Source: Tumebacillus_A lipolyticus (GTDB lineage: Bacteria > Bacillota > Bacilli > Tumebacillales > Tumebacillaceae). Taken from it: a DNA stretch of 64,000 nt. Positions within the stretch are counted from its first letter, which is position 1. Each line of letters begins with the position of its first letter. Positions 36,182 through 51,100 of the stretch are shown one piece after another. The translations under genes were made by a program, and so were the position numbers. The notes under the pieces are model-generated. The model did no database searches. It was not told where the DNA came from and worked only from the letters and a program-made list of their open reading frames with translations. Where the stretch lies: contig NZ_JBHUIO010000002.1 of NCBI RefSeq assembly GCF_042682745.1, positions 186,001 through 250,000 on the forward strand, written 5' to 3'.

Positions 36182-39100
36182 GTGAGTGCTAACAATGTCC
36201 AGCAGATGACACGTTTGAATGAGGCGACAGGCTTGTTACAACTTCCAACAAACGGTCGACGCTCTGCCCGACAAGTCTATGAACGCGGTCGTTTTTTGTT
36301 TGCGTTTACAGAGTCTCGGTTGTCAGAACTGTGGGGAACACACGATGAGACACATTCTCGCTCGTTTGTCTGCCTGCTCAGCGTTTTCAACTTGTTGTTG
36401 CAGCGCTACTCAGGACAAAATGAGCTGATTATTAATCTGCTTACAATGAAATCAGGTACAGCACATCCATTTATATCTACATTTTCGTTGAATGATCAAA
36501 TGAGCTATCTCAATCTGACCTCTACCGTCCACGATATGGTCGAAGCGTCCTCGGCAGCAACGATTGAAACGGCGATGCGTTCGCAAACGATGTTCGCTTT
36601 TGCCGAAGAAGAGATGCTGATTGCGCTCGCCGAACAGAATTCCCAAAACGAACTTGCGCTGTTGATCACTCCGCAAGCTGACCATTTTCAGGGTACTTTT
36701 TTGTATGATGCCAGCCTCTTCGATGAAGCGACGATCGCCCAGATGGCGCGACATTTTGTCCAACTGCTCGAAGGTGTGATGAGCGAACCGGATCGGCCGA
36801 TCCGCGCGATTCAGATCCTCACTGCCGATGAGCAACAGCAACTGCAGGAGAGCTGGAGCGGCAAAGCGCTCGACTATCCGCGCGGCGTCTGCCTGCATGA
36901 ACTGCTCGCCGCACAAGCTGCCCGTACACCGACGCACACAGCGGTCGTCTGCGGCGATGAATCGCTGACCTATCAAGAGCTGGATCGGCGCGCCAATCAG
37001 CTGGCACACCGCCTGATCAAGATGGGCGTGATGCCAGAAACGTTGGTCGGCATCCTCGCCGAGCGATCGATCGAGATGGCTGTCAGCATGATCGGCGTCA
37101 TGAAGGCGGGCGGTGCCTATGTGCCGCTCGACCCAGCGTACCCGAAAGAGCGCCTCGCCTACATGTTGCAGGACACAAATGTGCCGATCCTGCTCACGGA
37201 GCAGCATCTGCTCGCCGATCTGCCCGCTCACTCCGCGGAAGTGATCTGCCTCGACAGCGAAGGAGAGGCGCTGGCGACCGAACCGTCGGCAGCCCCGCAG
37301 ACGGCGGTCACAGAGAACAACTTAGCTTATGTGATTTACACGTCAGGCTCGACTGGCAATCCGAAGGGCGTCCTCGTCGAGCACAAGACGTTCGTCCCAT
37401 ACGTCTACTCCATCCTCGATGGGTTGAACCTCCGCGCGGACGATCGGGTGTTGCAGTTCGCCCCGATCACATTTGACGCGACGGTGGAAGAGCTGTACCC
37501 GGCCTGGATAGTCGGAGCGACTGTCGTGCTGCGCCCCAATCGACTGTTCGCACCCAATCGCGAATTTTCTCGCTATGTGGAAGCACAAGCGTTGACCGTC
37601 TTGAGTCTGCCAACCGCCTACTGGCACGAATGGGCGTTCGAGCTGCACCAGTCGGGAACGCGCGTTCCGCCACATCTGCGCATGGTGCTGTTGAACGCGG
37701 AAGAGCCCGCGATGGAGCGGTTCCAGATGTGGTGGCAGATCGGCGGCGATCAGGTCGAGACGATCAACACCTACGGTCCTACGGAGACGACTGTCACCGC
37801 TTCGCTGTTCACGCCGACTCCAGCAGATCGCAATCGAACACGAATCCCGATCGGGCGCCCGATGGCAGGTGTCCGCATGTATGTGCTCGATCATCATCTA
37901 CAACCTGTCCCAAGCGGTGTGATCGGGGAGTTGTACATCGGAGGCATCGGCCCTTCTCGGGGCTATCTCAACCTGCCGGAGCTGACTGCCGAATCGTTCG
38001 TTCCTGACCATCAGTCCAATCTGCCTGATGCCCGCATGTACAAGACGGGCGATTTGGTGCGCACGCTCCCCGATGGCAATATCGAATATTGCGGCCGTTC
38101 CGATCATCAGGTCAAAATCCGCGGCTTCCGCATCGAGTTGGGCGAGATCGAAAGCGTTTTGATCCAGCATCCAAACGTCAAGGAGACGGTCGTGCTCGCC
38201 CATGAGCTCCATGCGACAGAGAAACGGCTTGTCGCCTATGTGGTCCCCGTGCAGGCCAGCCAAGCTCAAGAAGCGAGCTGGCGTGAATATCTAGCAGAAA
38301 AATTGCCTGCTCACATGGTTCCAGCCGCTTTCGTTTCGATTGCGTCGTTCCCGCTGACCCCAAATGGAAAGGTGGACAAGAAAGCGCTGCCCGTTCCCGT
38401 CTTCAGCCGGGAGCGCACCGTCGATTATGTTGCACCGCGCACCCACGATGAAACGCTGCTCGTCGCGATCTATGAACAGGTGCTTCAGACGGCAGGGATC
38501 GGCGTAGAGGACAACTTTTTTGAATGGGGCGGACATTCGCTGTTAGCGACACAAGTGATCTCCCGAGTGCGCGACGCGTTCGAAAAAGAGTTGACGCTCG
38601 CAGATTTCTTTGCGGCACCTACGATCGCCGAATTGGCAGACGCACTGCGGACGAACGCAGCGCTTTCAGATCGCACGATCAGTTTGGAGCGGGCGGTCGG
38701 ATTGCGTCAAGCTCCGATGTCCTCCGCGCAGCAGCGGCTGTGGTTCCTCGATCAGATGGAGCCTGGCAGCGCAGTATACAACATCCCGACCGCTATCAAG
38801 CTGACGGGGGAACTGGATGCGTCCGTTCTGGAGCGAGCGCTGCAGGAGATCGTGATCCGTCATGAAGCGCTCCGCACAACGTTCGCCGAAGCGGAAGGAC
38901 AGCCGATCCAGATCGTCCACGACAGCCTGCGAGCCGATTGGCAGGTTGTCGACCTGACCGAATTGCCAGAAGAGGAGCGCGAATCGAAAGCGTTTGAACA
39001 GATGAACCGCGATGCTGAGCAACCGTTCGATCTCACGGTCGGGCCGCTGCTGCGCACGCAGCTGATTCGCTTGAGCGAGACCGAGCATCTGCTCTTGCTC

Positions 39101-42100
39101 AACATTCATCACATCGTATCGGACGGTTGGTCGCTTGGCCTGTTGACCTCCGAACTGAGCGCGCTGTATGCAGCGCTGATAGCCGGCGATCTGTCGCCAC
39201 TCGCCGAACTTCCTGTGCAGTATGGCGACTATGCCCGTTGGCAGCAGCGCAATCTCCAAGCGGAGCAGGTCGAGCAACAGCTTCTCTATTGGAAGAAACA
39301 GATCGGCTCCGATCTGCCAGTCCTGCAGCTTCCTGCCGACAAGCCGCGACCAGCTCGCCCGACAGATCGAGGAAACCTGCAAAAAAGGCGGGTGCCTGCC
39401 GATCTGTTGCGGACGCTTGAACAGCTGAGCCTGCGCGAAGGGGCTACGCTCTACATGACGATGCTGTCCGCATTCAAAGCGTTGCTCTATCGCTATACGG
39501 GGCAGGAAAACATCTCGGTCGGCACCCCGATCGCGGGGCGTACACGCCGCGAAGTGGAAGATCTGATCGGCTTTTTCGTCAACACGCTGGTGATGCGCAC
39601 CGATCTGCAGGGGATGATGACCTTCCGCGACCTGTTGCACGATGTTCGCTCCGTTTCGCTCGGCGCGTTCGCGCATCAGGACATTCCGTTTGAAAAAGTG
39701 GTCGAGGAGATCGCCCCGGTGCGCGATGGCAGCCAAACGCCGCTGTTCCAGACGATGTTCGTGTTTGAAAACACATCGCTCGTTCAGAGGGATGTGGCCA
39801 ACCTGACCTGGCAACCGTTCGACATCCACAACGGCACAGCCAAGTTTGACTTGACGATGGAGTTTGTCGAAGAGGCGGACGGGTTACACGTTTCGTTCGA
39901 GTACAAGACCGATCTGTTCAGCGATGCGATGATCGAGCGAATGCTGGAACATTTCCTCAACTTGTTGCAGAGCATTGCGCAGGATGCCACACAGCCGATC
40001 GCCCAACTGCAAATGCTCGGGGCGGAGGAACAGGAACTGTTGCTGCACGCTTGGAACGACACGGTCACTCCATATCCGAAACGGTCGAGCATCGCGGAGC
40101 TGTTTGCGGAGCAGGTGCGCACCAACCCTGACGCGATCGCCCTGGTCGAAGAAGATCTGTGCCTGACTTATCACCAGCTGAACGTGGAAGCGAACCGGCT
40201 TGCCAACCGGATGATTCGCGCAGGCGTCGCCCCGCAAGATCTGGTCGGACTGTTGCTTGAGCGCTCTGTTGAAGCGGTCGTCACCATGCTGGCCATTCTG
40301 AAAGCGGGAGCCGTCTATGTGCCGCTCGACCCCACCTATCCGCAAGAGCGTCTCAGCAATATGTTGGAAGATGCGGAAGTCAAACTGCTGATCACCAAGC
40401 AGAAGTGGCTCTCGCGCTTGCCAGCAGAGTTCGGCCAAGTGCTGTGCCTCGATCTGGAGCGCGAATCGATCTGCGGTGAGAGCGAACAGAACCCAGCCTG
40501 TGCCACCACGCCCGATTCGCTCGCCTACGTCATCTTCACCTCTGGCTCGACCGGCCGTCCGAAGGGCGTCTGCGTGCCACAGCGAGGTGTGGTGCGCCTG
40601 GTCAAAAATACGAACTACATTCAGTTCGACCGCGAAGATGTGTTCATCCAGTTCGCGCCGATCTCTTTTGACGCGGCCACTTTTGAAATCTGGGGAAGCT
40701 TGCTCAACGGTGCAAAGTTGGTGCTGTACAGCGAGCCAGACCTGTCGTTTCACGCGCTGGGGCGCATGATTCGCGAACATCGCGTGTCCACGCTCTGGCT
40801 GACGGCCGGACTGTTCCTTCAGATGGTCGAAGAGCATCTGGAAGACATGACCTCGGTGCGCTACCTGCTGGCAGGAGGGGATGTGCTCTCCGTTCCACAC
40901 GTCAGGAAAGCGCTGCTCGCTCTGCCAAACTGCACGCTGATCAACGGGTACGGACCGACGGAGAACACCACGTTCACCTGTTGCAATCCGATGACCGACG
41001 TGGAGCAAATCGGTGCTACCGTCTCGATCGGTCGTCCGATCTCCAACACGCAGGTCTACGTGCTCGACACCGATCTGAACCCAGTGCCGCTCGGCGTGCC
41101 TGGCGAGTTGCACATCGGCGGTGACGGGCTGGCGACGAGCTATCTGAAGCGTCCGGATCTGACCGCTGAGAAATTTATCGCACACCCATACGGCGAGTCT
41201 GATGAAAAGTTATACAAGACGGGCGACCTCGTGCGCTGGTTGCCAGATGGCAACATCGAGTTCCTCGGCCGCATCGACGGACAGATCAAAATTCGCGGAT
41301 TCCGCATCGAGCTCGGCGAGATCGAGAGCGTGATCGGCGCACATGAGTCGGTAGAATCCAATGTGGTGATCGCACGCGAGCTGCCGTCTGGGGACAAGCG
41401 CCTCTATGCCTATGTGGTGTATAAGCCGGGAGCTGCTGTCCTAAGCAACGGCGAGTGGCGCAAACACTTGGCCGACCTGCTGCCCGATTATATGATGCCC
41501 GCCGCATTCTTGACGCTCGACTCGATGCCGATCACGCAGAACGGCAAAGTTGACAAACGCGCACTCCCAGAGCCGGACAACGATGCGTTGTTCGAACAGA
41601 ACACATATGTCGCACCGCGCATGCCGCTCGAAGCGCAGATCGCGGCGACGTGGGCAGAAGTGCTGTCGGCAGAGCGCGTGGGGATTCACGACAATTTCTT
41701 TGCGCTCGGGGGGCACTCGCTGCTGGCGATGCAGGTGATGTCCCGCCTGCGCGACATCCTCGGCAAAGACCTTCCGCTGAGACTGCTGTTCGAAGCGACG
41801 ACCGTCGCAACGTTTGTCGAGCGGTTGCAAGAAGAGCAGGGGAGCGCTGTCCTGACAGCGAGCATCGCGCGCACCGAGCGGGGCGGTCGACCGCAAGCAT
41901 CTTTCGCCCAACAGCGCCTGTGGTTTTTGGCGCAGTGGGAACCGAACAGCGCGCTGTACAACATCCCGTTCGCTTGGCGCATCAAAGGTGCGCTCGATGC
42001 GGATCTGCTCGAACGAGCTTTGGATGAGATCGTCAAGCGTCATGAAACGCTGCGCACCACGTTTGCTGAAGAGGACGGTCAGCCTGTGCTGATCATCGAT

Positions 42101-45100
42101 GAAACGTCCAACTGGCAGCTCGTCCGCATCGACCTGCGTGCCCATCCGGCTACAGAAGCTGAGCAGGAAGCGATGCGGATCGCCAAAGCGGACGCCTGTC
42201 AGCCGTTCAGCTTGACAGACGGCCCCTTGTGGCGGACGACATTGATCAGCCTGGCGGACGATGATCATTTGTTCATCGTCAACCAACATCACATCATCTC
42301 AGATGGTTGGTCGCTCGGCGTGTTCACACGCGAGCTGGCAACGCTGTATCGCTCCTTTGCAGCGGGGCAGCCCGAAGCTCTGGAAGAATTGCCCGTCCAA
42401 TATGCGGACTACGCGATCTGGCAAGCTCAAACTCTGCAAGGTGACAGGCTCGAACATCAGCTATCCTATTGGCGCGAACAGCTCAGCGGTGAGCGTCCGC
42501 TGTTGCAGTTGCCGACCGATCGCCCGCGCCAGCCCCAGCAGACTTTTGCTGGCAGCGTTGAGACCGCCTTGCTGTCGCCAGAGATCAGTGCGAAGATCCG
42601 CCAAGTTGGGCAGAGCGCAGGCGCGACGCTCTACATGACGCTGTTGACTGCGTTCCAAACTTTGCTCTACCGCTACACGGGACAGGAGGACATCTGGATC
42701 GGCACGCCCGTCTCCGGCCGCAATCACCAAGAGATCGAAGGGCTGATCGGCTTCTTCGTCAACACGCTGGTGATTCGCGCCGACCTGTCGGGAGAACTGT
42801 CGTTCGGCGACCTGTTGCGCCAGACCAAGCAAAACACGCTCGATGCGCAAGCCCATCAGGATCTGCCGTTTGAGAAGCTGGTCGAACAGTTGGAGACGGA
42901 GCGCGACCTTAGCCATTCAGCGCTGTTCCAAGTCATGTTCTCTGTTGAGCCGTCCGACATCCAAACGGTCGAGCTGGACGGGCAGAGCTGGCAAGCGCTC
43001 GAACTTGAGAATGACACTGCCAAGTTCGAACTGTCTTTCACAATGCGAGAAGAAGCGGATCGACTGTTCCTCGCCGTAGAATACAATCGCGATCTGTTTG
43101 AGCAAGCGACGATCGTGCGGATGATCGAGCACTTCCAATCGCTGCTGCAAGAGATCGCCGCGCGTCCAGGCGACAAGCTGTCCGAACTGTCCCTCTTGCC
43201 AGCCAAAGAGCGTGAGCAAGTGCTGAGCGGCTGGAACGACACGGCGACCGAGTACCCGCAGCTGAGCATTCCACAGCTGTTTGAAGCGCAGGCGATGCAA
43301 ACGCCAACGTCGGTGGCCTTGCAAGATCGACAGGGGGAGATGACTTACCGCGACTTGAATGAGCGTGCCAACCAACTGGCACATGTGCTGCGCAGACAAG
43401 GCGTGGGGCCAGATGTGCTGGTCGGCCTTTGCATGGAGCGCTCCTTCGAGATGGTGATCGGGTTGCTCGGGATCTTGAAAGCGGGAGGGGCATATGTGCC
43501 GCTCGATCCGAACTACCCGGCAGAGCGCCTCGCCTTCATGTTGGAGGACGCGCAAGTTTCTCTGCTGCTCACCCAAGAGCATCTGCGTCAAACCCTGCCC
43601 GCGCATGGGGCGGAGGTGATCTGCCTCGATAGCGAGTGGAGCGCGAAGATCGCAGGGGAGAGCTGTGACAACCTGCCGTGCCGAAACGAGCTGGAAGATC
43701 TCGCCTATGTCAACTACACGTCAGGCTCAACCGGACAGCCAAAAGGCGTCTGCGTGCCGCATCGCGGAGTGGTGCGCCTGGTCAAAAACACCAACTACAT
43801 TCAGTTCGACCGAGAAGATGTGTTCTTGCAGTTCGCGCCGATCTCGTTCGATGCGGCAACCCTCGAAATCTGGGGCAGCTTGCTCAACGGCGCGAAGTTG
43901 GTGCTGTACAGCGAGCCAAGCCTGTCGCTCCCCGCACTGGGGCGCACGATTCGCGAACATCGCGTGACCACGCTCTGGCTGACAGCCGGTCTGTTCCATC
44001 AGATGGTGGAGGAGCATTTGGACGACCTGAGCTCTGTGCGCTACCTGTTGGCAGGGGGAGATGTGCTCTCCGTTCCACATGTCAAAAAAGCGCTGCAAGC
44101 TTTGCCGAACAGCACGCTGATCAACGGATACGGCCCGACGGAGAACACCACGTTTACCTGCTGCTATCAGATGACCGATCCGGAACAGGTCGGCGCTAGC
44201 GTTTCCATCGGCCGTCCGATCGCCAACACGCAAGTCTATGTGCTCGACGCGCAGCTAAGCCCAGTTCCGATCGGGGTTCCGGGCGAACTGCACATCGCGG
44301 GCGACGGTCTGGCGCGCGGCTACTTGAACCGACCGGAGCTGGACGAAGAGAAATTTATCGCCAATCCGTTTGGGAAGCCAGAGGAGCGGCTCTATAAGAC
44401 GGGCGACCTCGTGCGCTGGCTCGCAGACGGCAATATCGAGTTCCTCGGCCGCATCGACGGCCAGGTGAAGATTCGCGGCTTCCGCATCGAGCTTGGTGAG
44501 ATCGAAGCGGTGATCGGAGAGCATCTGTCGGTGCGCGAAAACGTGGTGATCGCGCACGCTGACGATCACGGTCAAAAGCGACTGATCGCCTACATTGTCC
44601 CAAGCGAAGCGGGAGAGTTTGACCGTGCGGCTTTGCGCAGCTACCTCAAGGAGAGAATGCCCGAGTATATGGTTCCGGCTGCGATCATCTCGCTGCCAGA
44701 ACTTCCGCTCAACCCGAACGGGAAAGTGGACAAGCGCGCGCTTCCCGCCCCGAACCTGGCAGAAAGCTTCGCAGATCAGGCGTACTCCGCGCCGCGCAAC
44801 TGGACGGAAGAGCTGATCGCCGGCATCTGGTCGCAGGTGCTTCAGGTGGAGCAGGTCGGCATTCACGACAATTTCTTTGAGCTGGGTGGCCACTCGCTGT
44901 TGGCGACACAGGTGATGTCCCGCCTGCGCAGCGCCCTCCAGACGGAGATGACCTTGCGACAGCTGTTTGAAGCGCCGACCATCGCCGAGTTCGCCAAGCG
45001 GGTGGAGGCGAGCTCGCGCCTGATCAACGACCGCGCACCGATTCAACGCGTCGCCCGCGAGCAAGACCTGCCGCTGTCCTTTGCCCAACAGCGCCTGTGG

Positions 45101-48100
45101 ATCATCGACCAGCTGGAGCCGGGTCAGACCACCTACAACGTTCCGATCGCCTTGCAGATTGAGCGAGCGGTGGACATTTCGGTCTTGCAGCGATGCGTCG
45201 AGGAGATCCTCAACCGTCATGAAGCGCTGCGCACCACGTTTGCCGTCCGCGCGGGTGAACCTGTGCAGCAGATTCGACCACTGGAAGATTTCGAGCTTCC
45301 GATCGTCGATCTGCAAGCGGTGCCCATCGAGCAGCGCCAGCCACAGGCGGAGCGGTTGATCCAGGCGGAAGCGCGCCAACCGTTCGATTTGCAGACAGGG
45401 CCGCTGTGCCGCACCCTGCTGATCCTGATGTCTGCAGACGAGTCGATTCTCGTCTGGAACATGCACCACATTGTGGCGGACGGCTGGTCGCTCGGCGTGC
45501 TGATGAACGAGCTGTCGGCGCTCTATGCAGCGTTCACACAAGACCTTCCGTCCCCGCTCGCCGAACTGCCGGTGCAGTATGCCGACTATGCGGTTTGGCA
45601 ACGAGCGTGGTTGGATGGAGAGATGCAAAATCAGCTGGACTACTGGCAACAACAGCTCGCCGGACACCAACCGTTCTTGCAGCTGCCGACCGATCGCCCG
45701 CGTCCCGCTCTGCTGACAGAGCACGGCGCCGATCACACGCTGCATCTGCCTGCCGATCTGTCGCACCGTTTGCAACAGATCAGCCGAAACGAAGGCACGA
45801 CCTTGTTCATGACCTTGTTTGCCGCCTTTAACGTGCTGCTGCACCGCTACAGCGGACAGGATGACATGCTGGTCGGCACCCCGATCGCCGGGCGCAATCA
45901 CAGCGAGGTGGAAGGGCTGATCGGCTTCTTCGTCAACACGCTGGTGCTGCGCACGCAGATGCAAGAGCAGATGACGTTCCGCGACCTGTTGCAACAGGTT
46001 CGGAATACGACGCTGGAAGCGTACGCGCACCAAGATCTGCCGTTTGAAAAGCTGGTCGAGGAGATCAACCCAGATCGCGACCAAAGCCGCACGCCGCTGT
46101 TCCAAGTGCTGTTCTCGCTGGAGACTGCCAGCCAGCAAGGTTCGCAGTCCATCCTGCCGATGCGCGCCATTCAGGTGGACAACGACACGTCGAAGTTCGA
46201 TCTGACGCTCGTGATGAGCGAGGAAGCGGAAGGGTTGACCGCCTCCTTCAACTACAACGTCGACCTGTTCGACGAGGCGACGATCGTGCGGATGACGGAG
46301 CACTTCCAATCGCTGCTGCGCGAGATCGTCGCACGTCCGGGCGACAAGCTGTCCGAGCTGTCTTTCTTGCTGGCCGAAGAGCGCGAGCAAGTGCTGAGCG
46401 GCTGGAATGACACCGTGACCGAGTACCCGCAGCTGAGCATTCCACAGCTGTTCGAAGCGCAGGCGATGCAAACGCCAGAGTCGGTAGCCTTGCAAGATCA
46501 ACAGGGGGAGATGACCTACCGCGACTTGAATGAGCGTGCCAACCAACTGGCGCATGTGCTGCGCAGACAAGGCGTGGGGCCAGATGTGCTGGTCGGCCTT
46601 TGCATGGAGCGCTCCTTCGAGATGGTGATCGGGTTGCTCGGGATCTTGAAAGCGGGAGGCGCTTATGTGCCGCTCGATCCGAACTACCCGGCAGAGCGCC
46701 TCGCCTTCATGTTGGAGGACGCGCAAGTTTCTCTGCTGCTCACCCAAGAGCATCTGCGTCAAACCCTGCCCGCGCATGGGGCGGAGGTGATCTGCCTCGA
46801 TAGCGAGTGGAGCGCGAAGATCGCAGGGGAGAGCTGTGACAACCTGCCGTGCCGAAACGAGCTGGAAGATCTCGCTTATGTCAACTACACGTCAGGCTCA
46901 ACCGGACAGCCAAAAGGTGTCTGCGTGCCGCATCGCGGAGTGGTGCGACTGGTCAAAAACACCAACTATATTCAGTTCGACCGCGAAGATGTGTTCTTGC
47001 AGTTCGCGCCGATCTCGTTTGACGCAGCAACGTTTGAGATCTGGGGCAGCTTGCTCAACGGTGCCAAGCTGGTCATCTTCCCACCGAACTTGCCAACGCT
47101 AGCAGAGTTAGGTCGCACCTTGACCGACTATCAGGTCACCTCGATCTTCTTGACGACCGCGCTGTTCAATCAGATGGTGGAGCATCAGCTCGATGACCTC
47201 CAATCGGTGCGGCAGCTGCTGACGGGCGGGGAAGTGATGTCCGTCCCGCATGTCAAGCTCGCACTGGAACGGTTGCCGAACTGCAGACTGTCCAATGTGT
47301 ACGGGCCGACCGAAAGCACGACATTCACCAGCTTTTATCCGATGCCGACCGCTGAGTATGCCAAGAGCCCCGTACCGATCGGCCGTCCGATCGCCAACAC
47401 GCAGGTCTATGTGCTCGACGCACAGCTCAATCTTGCGCCGATCGGGGTTCCGGGCGAACTGCACATCGGCGGCGACGGTCTGGCGCGCGGCTACTTGAAC
47501 CGACCGGAGCTGGACGAAGAGAAATTTATCGCCAATCTGTTTGGGAAGCCGGAGGAGCGGCTCTATAAGACGGGCGACCTCGTGCGCTGGCTCGCAGACG
47601 GCAATATCGAGTTCCTCGGCCGCATCGACGGTCAGGTGAAGATTCGCGGCTTCCGCATCGAGCTTGGTGAGATCGAGGCGGTGATCGGAGAACATCTGTC
47701 GGTGCGCGAGAACGTGGTGATCGCGCACGCTGACGATCGCGGTCAAAAGCGACTGATCGCCTACATTGTCCCAAGCGAAGCGGGAGAGTTTGACCGTGCG
47801 GCTTTGCGCAGCTACCTCAAGGAGAGAATGCCCGAGTATATGGTTCCGGCTGTGATCATCTCGCTGCCAGAACTTCCGCTCAACCCGAACGGGAAAGTGG
47901 ACAAGCGCGCGCTTCCCGCCCCGAACCTGGCAGAAAGCTTCGCAGATCAGGCGTACTCCGCGCCGCGCAACTGGACGGAAGAGCTGATCGCCGGCATCTG
48001 GTCGCAGGTGCTTCAGGTGGAGCAGGTCGGCATTCACGACAATTTCTTTGAGCTGGGTGGCCACTCGCTGTTGGCGACACAGGTGATGTCCCGCCTGCGC

Positions 48101-51100
48101 AGCGCCCTCCAGACGGAGATGACCTTGCGCCAGCTGTTCGAAGCGCCGACCATCGCCGAGTTCGCCAAGCGGGTGGAGGCGAGCTCGCGCCTGATCAACG
48201 ACCGCGCGCCGATTCAACGCGTCGCCCGCGAGCAAGACCTGCCGCTGTCCTTTGCCCAACAGCGCCTGTGGATTCTCGACCAGCTGGAGCCGGGTCAGAC
48301 CACCTACAACGTTCCGATCGCCTTGCAGATTGGACGAGCGGTGGACATTTCGGTCTTGCAGCGATGCGTCGAGGAGATCCTCAACCGTCATGAAGCGCTG
48401 CGCACCACGTTTGTCGTCCGCGCGGGTGAACCTGTGCAACAGATTCGACCGCTGGAAGATTTCGAGCTTCCGATCGTCGATCTGCAAGCGATGCCCGTCG
48501 AGCAGCGCCAGCCACAGGCGGAGCGGTTGATCCAGGCGGAAGCGCGCCAGCCGTTCGATTTGCAGACAGGGCCGCTGTGCCGCACCCTGCTGATCCTGAT
48601 GTCTTCAGACGAGTCGATTCTCGTCTGGAACATGCACCACATCGTGGCGGACGGCTGGTCGCTCGGCGTGCTGATGAACGAGCTGTCGGCGCTCTATGCA
48701 GCGTTCACACAAGACCTGCCGTCCCCGCTCGCCGAACTGCCGGTGCAGTATGCCGACTATGCGGTTTGGCAACGAGCGTGGTTGGATGGAGAGATGCAAA
48801 ATCAGCTGGACTACTGGCAACAACAGCTCGCCGGACACCAACCGTTCTTGCAGTTGCCGACCGATCGCCCGCGTCCCGCTCTGCTGACAGAGCACGGCGC
48901 CGATCACACGCTGCATCTGCCTGCCGATCTGTCGCACCGCCTGCAACAGATCAGCCGAAACGAAGGCACGACCTTGTTCATGACCTTGTTTGCCGCCTTT
49001 AACGTGCTGCTGCACCGCTACAGCGGACAGGATGACATGCTGGTCGGCACCCCGATCGCCGGGCGCAATCACAGCGAGGTGGAAGGGCTGATCGGCTTCT
49101 TCGTCAACACGCTGGTGCTGCGCACGCAGATGCAAGAGCAGATGACGTTCCACGACCTGTTGCAACAGGTTCGGAATACGACGCTGGAAGCGTACGCGCA
49201 CCAAGATCTGCCGTTTGAAAAGCTGATCGAGGAGATCAACCCAGATCGTGACACCAGCCGGACGCCGTTGATCCAGGTGATGTTCTCGCTGGATGCTGCC
49301 GACCAGCAAGGTTCGCAGTCCATCCTGCCGATGCGCGCCATTCAGGTGGACAACGATACGTCGAAGTTCGATCTGTCGCTGGCGATGAGCCAAGAGGAAG
49401 ACGGGTTGAGCGCAACTTTTAACTACAACACCGACCTGTTTGACGAGGCGACGATCGTGCGCATGACCGAGCATTTTCACGTCCTCCTGCGTCAACTTGT
49501 CGAAGCGACCGACCGTCAGCTCTCCGAGCTGTCATTGCTCACCGAGCAGGAGCAACACCTGTTGTTGCACACGTGGAACGATACAAACGCCGCGCCTGCG
49601 CACGATTTGTGCATCCATCAGCTGATCGAACAGCAGGTTGAACGCACCCCCGAGTCGATCGCGATCGTATTTGAGCAAGAGCGTTTGACCTATCGGGAGC
49701 TAAACGAGCGTGCCAATCGATTGGCGCACCATCTGCAGGCGCTTGGCGTCGGACCGGATGTGCTGGTGACGCTTTGCCTCGAACGATCGCTTGAGCTGGT
49801 GATCGGCGTGCTCGGAATTCTCAAGGCGGGAGGCGCGTATGTTCCGCTGGATACCGCCTATCCGGAAGAGCGCATGCAATTGATCTTAGAAGACACGCAA
49901 GCTCGCGTGCTGGTGACCCAGTCGCACCTGCTGCCAAAGCTTTCAGGGTCTTCAGAGCTGATCGTCTGCCTCGACACAGATTGGGCGGAGATCGCAACGC
50001 AGCCTGCCACCATCCCGCAATCGGATGTCAGGCCGCAGCATTTGGCATATATGATCTACACGTCCGGCTCAACCGGACGACCGAAAGCGGTCATGGTCGA
50101 ACATGGCAACCTGGTCAGCACGTTGCTGGCCAGCCAAGAGCGCTTCCGCTTCTGTGCAGAAGATGTCCTGCCGTGGATCGCCTCGGTGGCGTTTGACATC
50201 GCGCTGTTCGAATTGATGAACCCGCTGCTCACCGGCGGCACGTCTGTCGTGCTCGCTCGCGAGCATGTGCTCGATCTGCCTCAGTTGGTCGAAGAGCTGA
50301 AAGGGTACACGTCGATTCACACAGTGCCGAGCTTGATGCGTCAGATCGTGCAGACGATCAATGAACAGGACGAGCAGCATCAGGCGTTTGACAAGATCCG
50401 CCTGATCTTCATCGGCGGTGACGCGGTTCCGCCGGATCTGCTGGAAGCGATGTATAAAGTGTTCCAGAACGCGGAGATTCACGTTTTGTACGGGCCGACA
50501 GAAGGCACGATCATCTGCTCCTCCTACTTCGTTCCGCGCGATGTCCACCTGCACCGCTTGCTGATCGGGACGAGGCTTCCGAACTCAAACTTGCGGGTCT
50601 ACGATGCGCATCAAAATCTGCTCCCAGCGGGCATTCCCGGTGAGCTTTACATCGGCGGAGCAGGGGTCAGCCGTGGGTATTATCAGCGTGAAGAACTGAC
50701 CGAGGAGAAATTTGTCACGATCGAGGGACAGCGCTGGTACAGGACGGGCGACTTGACTCGCTATCTGGCAGACGGAACGTTAGAGTTCCTCGGCCGAATC
50801 GACAACCAAGTCAAAATTCGCGGCTTCCGGATTGAGATCGGAGAGATCGAGACGGTGCTGACCCAGCATCCGCACGTCCATGAAAGCGTCGTGATCGTGC
50901 AGGAGGGCGAGAACGGCGACAAACGCCTCGCCGCCTATGTGGTGCCGACAGAAGGGGAAAGTGTGGACAGCGCCGAGCTGCGAACTTATTTGAAAGAGAA
51001 GCTGCCTGAGTATATGGTGCCTTCGTTCTTGGTGCTGCTGGAACAACTGCCGTTAAACCCCAACGGGAAAATCGACCGCCGCGCCTTGCCAGCACCAGAT

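Noticed and set aside
44255..46777. Very long minus-strand open frames (up to 840 codons) opposite the NRPS genes, with similar ones near 3380-5086, 54719-56332 and 10219-11427
   Set aside because: They are antisense shadows of strongly biased NRPS/PKS coding sequence. They are rich in Arg, Gln and His, lack ribosome binding sites and match no family.
43105..49446. Near-identical repeats as a CRISPR array or mobile element
   Set aside because: The repeats are in-frame coding modules of one NRPS gene, with no spacers, transposase or terminal inverted repeats.
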